64,000 nt of DNA, taken from positions 1 to 64,000 of the forward strand of contig JAETTD010000005.1 of assembly GCA_021769295.1 (NCBI GenBank). The letters are read 5' to 3'. The notes under the pieces are model-generated. The model was given only the letters and a program-made list of their open reading frames with translations, was not told the origin of the DNA and did not search any database. Source of the DNA: Bacillota bacterium (GTDB lineage Bacteria; Bacillota; Clostridia; Peptostreptococcales; Anaerovoracaceae). Below, piece by piece: positions 62,311 through 64,000 of the stretch (the first letter of the stretch is position 1; every line of letters starts with the position of its first letter). The position numbers and the translations under genes are program-made.

Positions 62311-63369
62311 ATGAAAGAAGTAAAAGTAATTATCTGGGGACTCGGCGCTATGGGCGGCGGAATGGCTGACATGCTTCTGAAGAAGAAGGGCGTTGAAATC
62401 GTTGGAGTAGCAGGAAGAGGCGCTAAAATAGGCACTTCAATGTACGACTACATCAAGACTGAAAGAGGAGACAGACCTGATGTTAAGATTCAGGCTGCTG
62501 AAGACATCATCAAACCGGGTGCTGCAGACGTTGTACTGCTTTGCACAGACTCCTTCACAAAGAATGCATTCCCAAGATTAAAGTTCATCATGGAACAGGG
62601 AATCAACGTAATCACTTCTGCTGAAGAAATGGCTTATCCTAAGGCTCAGAGCCCTGAACTGGCTGAAGAACTGGACAAGATTGCAAAGGCAAACGGAGTT
62701 TCTTGCTTAGGTACAGGAATCAACCCTGGACATATCATGGACTTATTGGTTCTCGTTATGACAGGATGCTTGGTAGATGTTGAAGAAATCACTTCAAGAA
62801 GAGTTAACTCACTGTCACCGTTCGGACCTGTTGTTATGGATGAGCAGGGTATCGGCGATACAGTTGAAAGATTCATGGAAAGAAAAGCTACAAACACTAT
62901 GTCAGGTCACGTTGGATTTGCTGAATCCGTTGGCATGATAGCAGAAGGTATGGGACTTACTGTTGAAGAATTTGCACAGGACATGAACCCTATCACTACT
63001 GACGTTGACAGAAAGTCACCTCATGGCTTTGCAGCAGCAGGAACTTGCGCAGGCGTTGCTATGACAGCAGAAGCTAAGCTTTCTAACGGAATGCCTGTAC
63101 ACATGGATCACCCACAGCAGATCGAACCTGAACAGGTTGGCGTTAAGACAGGTGACTATGTAATCATCAAGGGAACTCCAAACGTAAACTTAGTAAACAG
63201 CCCTGAAATCGAAGGCGGACTGGGAACTATCGCTATGTGCGTAAACATGATTCCTAACGTAATCAATGCTGAGCCGGGATTACACACTATGATTACTCTT
63301 CCTATTCCAAGAGCAATCATGGGCGACTTCAGAAACCTCGTAAGAGAAGACAAGAAGATCGTAAAATAG
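62311..63369 (+). CDS. ord: 2,4-diaminopentanoate dehydrogenase
   Basis: A 352-residue NAD(P)-dependent enzyme of the dihydrodipicolinate-reductase fold. It oxidatively deaminates 2,4-diaminopentanoate, made from ornithine, to 2-amino-4-oxopentanoate. The Rossmann motif is IIWGLGAMGGGMADMLL and GTGINPGHIMDLL is a conserved mid-block. AAAGGAG precedes the ATG. Codon use is strongly biased toward frequent codons compared with neighbours, as expected for a highly expressed catabolic enzyme. First gene of the sigma-54-driven operon. Confidence 0.93.
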   Translation: MKEVKVIIWGLGAMGGGMADMLLKKKGVEIVGVAGRGAKIGTSMYDYIKTERGDRPDVKIQAAEDIIKPGAADVVLLCTDSFTKNAFPRLKFIMEQGINVITSAEEMAYPKAQSPELAEELDKIAKANGVSCLGTGINPGHIMDLLVLVMTGCLVDVEEITSRRVNSLSPFGPVVMDEQGIGDTVERFMERKATNTMSGHVGFAESVGMIAEGMGLTVEEFAQDMNPITTDVDRKSPHGFAAAGTCAGVAMTAEAKLSNGMPVHMDHPQQIEPEQVGVKTGDYVIIKGTPNVNLVNSPEIEGGLGTIAMCVNMIPNVINAEPGLHTMITLPIPRAIMGDFRNLVREDKKIVK

Positions 63370-63401
63370 TATAAACCCCATTTAGACATTTAAAAGTTTG
63401 A

Positions 63402-63426
63402 CGCCCGCAGGAACCTCTTGCGGGCG
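63402..63426 (+). other. Intercistronic hairpin between ord and ortA
   Basis: CGCCCGCA (63402-63409) and TGCGGGCG (63419-63426) form a perfect 8-bp GC-rich stem with no T run. It may protect the ord message or reduce read-through rather than terminate. Confidence 0.6.
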
Positions 63427-63453
63427 CTATGCACAAAAAAGGAGATATTAGAA

Positions 63454-63756
63454 ATGGCAAAAAAAGGTGATTGGGTGCGCATTCATTCCATCGTGCTGAA
63501 AGCTGATGAAAGAACTGCAAAACTCCCTGCAGATACACAAAAATGCGATTTACAGATGTGGACAAAAGGATTCTTACAGGACGAAACTGCTGAAATCGGT
63601 GATGAAGTTACCGTTGAAACTGCAGTAGGCCGTCTTGAAAAAGGTACTTTAATCGAAGTAGGTCCTTACTATACACATAGCTATGGCAAGTTTGTACCTG
63701 AGATTATCGAAATCGACAGACAGTTAAGAGAAGTTATGTTCGGAGGTGACAAATAA
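63454..63756 (+). CDS. ortA: 2-amino-4-oxopentanoate thiolase, alpha subunit
   Basis: A 100-residue small subunit of the thiolase that splits 2-amino-4-oxopentanoate with CoA to acetyl-CoA and D-alanine. The start MAKKGDWVRIHSIVLKADER and the middle block VGRLEKGTLIEVGPYYTHSY agree with OrtA. The ATG at 63454 has AAAGGAG upstream; the longer frame crosses the hairpin and is not used. Its stop shares one base with the ortB start. Confidence 0.9.
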   Translation: MAKKGDWVRIHSIVLKADERTAKLPADTQKCDLQMWTKGFLQDETAEIGDEVTVETAVGRLEKGTLIEVGPYYTHSYGKFVPEIIEIDRQLREVMFGGDK

Positions 63757-64000
63757 TGGCATTAGCAAAAGACTATAAATCCGTAATGGGTAGATCCAAT
63801 GACATAATGAAAGAAGCATTGGGACTTGACTATACAGAATTTGAATCAGGTTCAGTGGCATTTGACTATGACGCATTGATGAAAGCAACCAACTATACTC
63901 TTGACGAAATCAACAAGATTCAGTCAAGAACAGGCGTTGGCGATACTCCGCTGCTTGAACTTAGAAACCTGACAGCTCTGTCAAGAAAATATGCAAAACC
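63756..64000 (+). CDS. ortB: 2-amino-4-oxopentanoate thiolase, beta subunit (partial)
   Basis: The first 81 codons, cut by the window edge. They read MALAKDYKSVMGRSNDIMKE and continue to GVGDTPLLELRNLTALSRKY, the N terminus of the PLP-dependent beta subunit (threonine-synthase-like fold). The site CGGAGGTGA precedes the ATG. In related organisms oraS and oraE (ornithine aminomutase) follow. Confidence 0.9.
   Translation, partial: MALAKDYKSVMGRSNDIMKEALGLDYTEFESGSVAFDYDALMKATNYTLDEINKIQSRTGVGDTPLLELRNLTALSRKYAK

Overview
The window reads as a chromosomal replication-origin region from a low-to-moderate GC, Gram-positive anaerobe of the class Clostridia. Three things point that way: the gene order dnaA-dnaN-recF-gyrB-gyrA on one side and rpmH-rnpA-yidD-yidC-jag-mnmE-mnmG-rsmG-noc-soj-spo0J on the other; sporulation genes of the YabP/YabQ type; and an ornithine-fermentation (Stickland-type) operon. 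Genus cannot be fixed from sequence alone; an amino-acid-fermenting family of the Peptostreptococcales/Family XIII kind would fit (inference). Gene direction flips at about 20.6-22.3 kb. Almost everything to the left is on the minus strand and most genes to the right are on the plus strand, so transcription follows the two replication forks.

Left arm (1-22 kb, minus strand). The edge holds the first codons of an unidentified gene and a surface protein with a fibro-slime domain whose last domain is cut short. Next comes a complete nine-gene histidine operon (hisZGDCBHAF-IE) ending in a double palindromic terminator. It is preceded by about 1 kb of gene-free DNA full of hairpins and tandem repeats. 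Then follow a DUF1805 protein, trpS, an RsbW-like anti-sigma factor with a SigB/SigF-type sigma factor, gyrA, gyrB, a purine nucleoside phosphorylase, recF, dnaN and dnaA. The dnaA-dnaN gap has a textbook basal unwinding element (DnaA boxes, DnaA-trios, AT-rich DNA) and a second DnaA-box cluster lies upstream of dnaA.

Right arm (22-48 kb, plus strand). rpmH to spo0J forms the RNA-processing, membrane-insertion, tRNA-modification and chromosome-partition block, with a parS site sitting on the noc stop codon. A gdpP-rplI-dnaB-DUF1858-dnaD-M23 peptidase run follows, then yabP-yabQ-divIC-rnmV-ksgA-ltaS-like, a GNAT acetyltransferase, a SanA-like protein, a cysteine-desulfurase-family protein, tRNA-Pro and cardiolipin synthase.

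Accessory arm (48-64 kb). A LysR-regulated flavodoxin/hydrolase cluster carries the stub of a deleted cyclophilin-like gene. It is followed by a YeiH-type transporter, tRNA-Arg flanked by broken tRNA-like copies, a CoA-transferase, PepSY protein, thioredoxin, a large RND transporter with a built-in coiled coil, and an ArsR regulator. At the right edge a PAS-AAA+-Fis activator lies beside a perfect sigma-54 promoter driving ord-ortA-ortB (ornithine to acetyl-CoA plus alanine).

The most unusual structure is a family of palindrome arrays. Three loci (25.1, 51.7 and 55.1 kb) each have four degenerate 35-bp TGCCG...CGGCA palindromes at an exact 62-bp pitch. A fourth, sequence-unrelated array upstream of the his operon has a 61-62 bp pitch, and next to it is a 31-bp tandem repeat.
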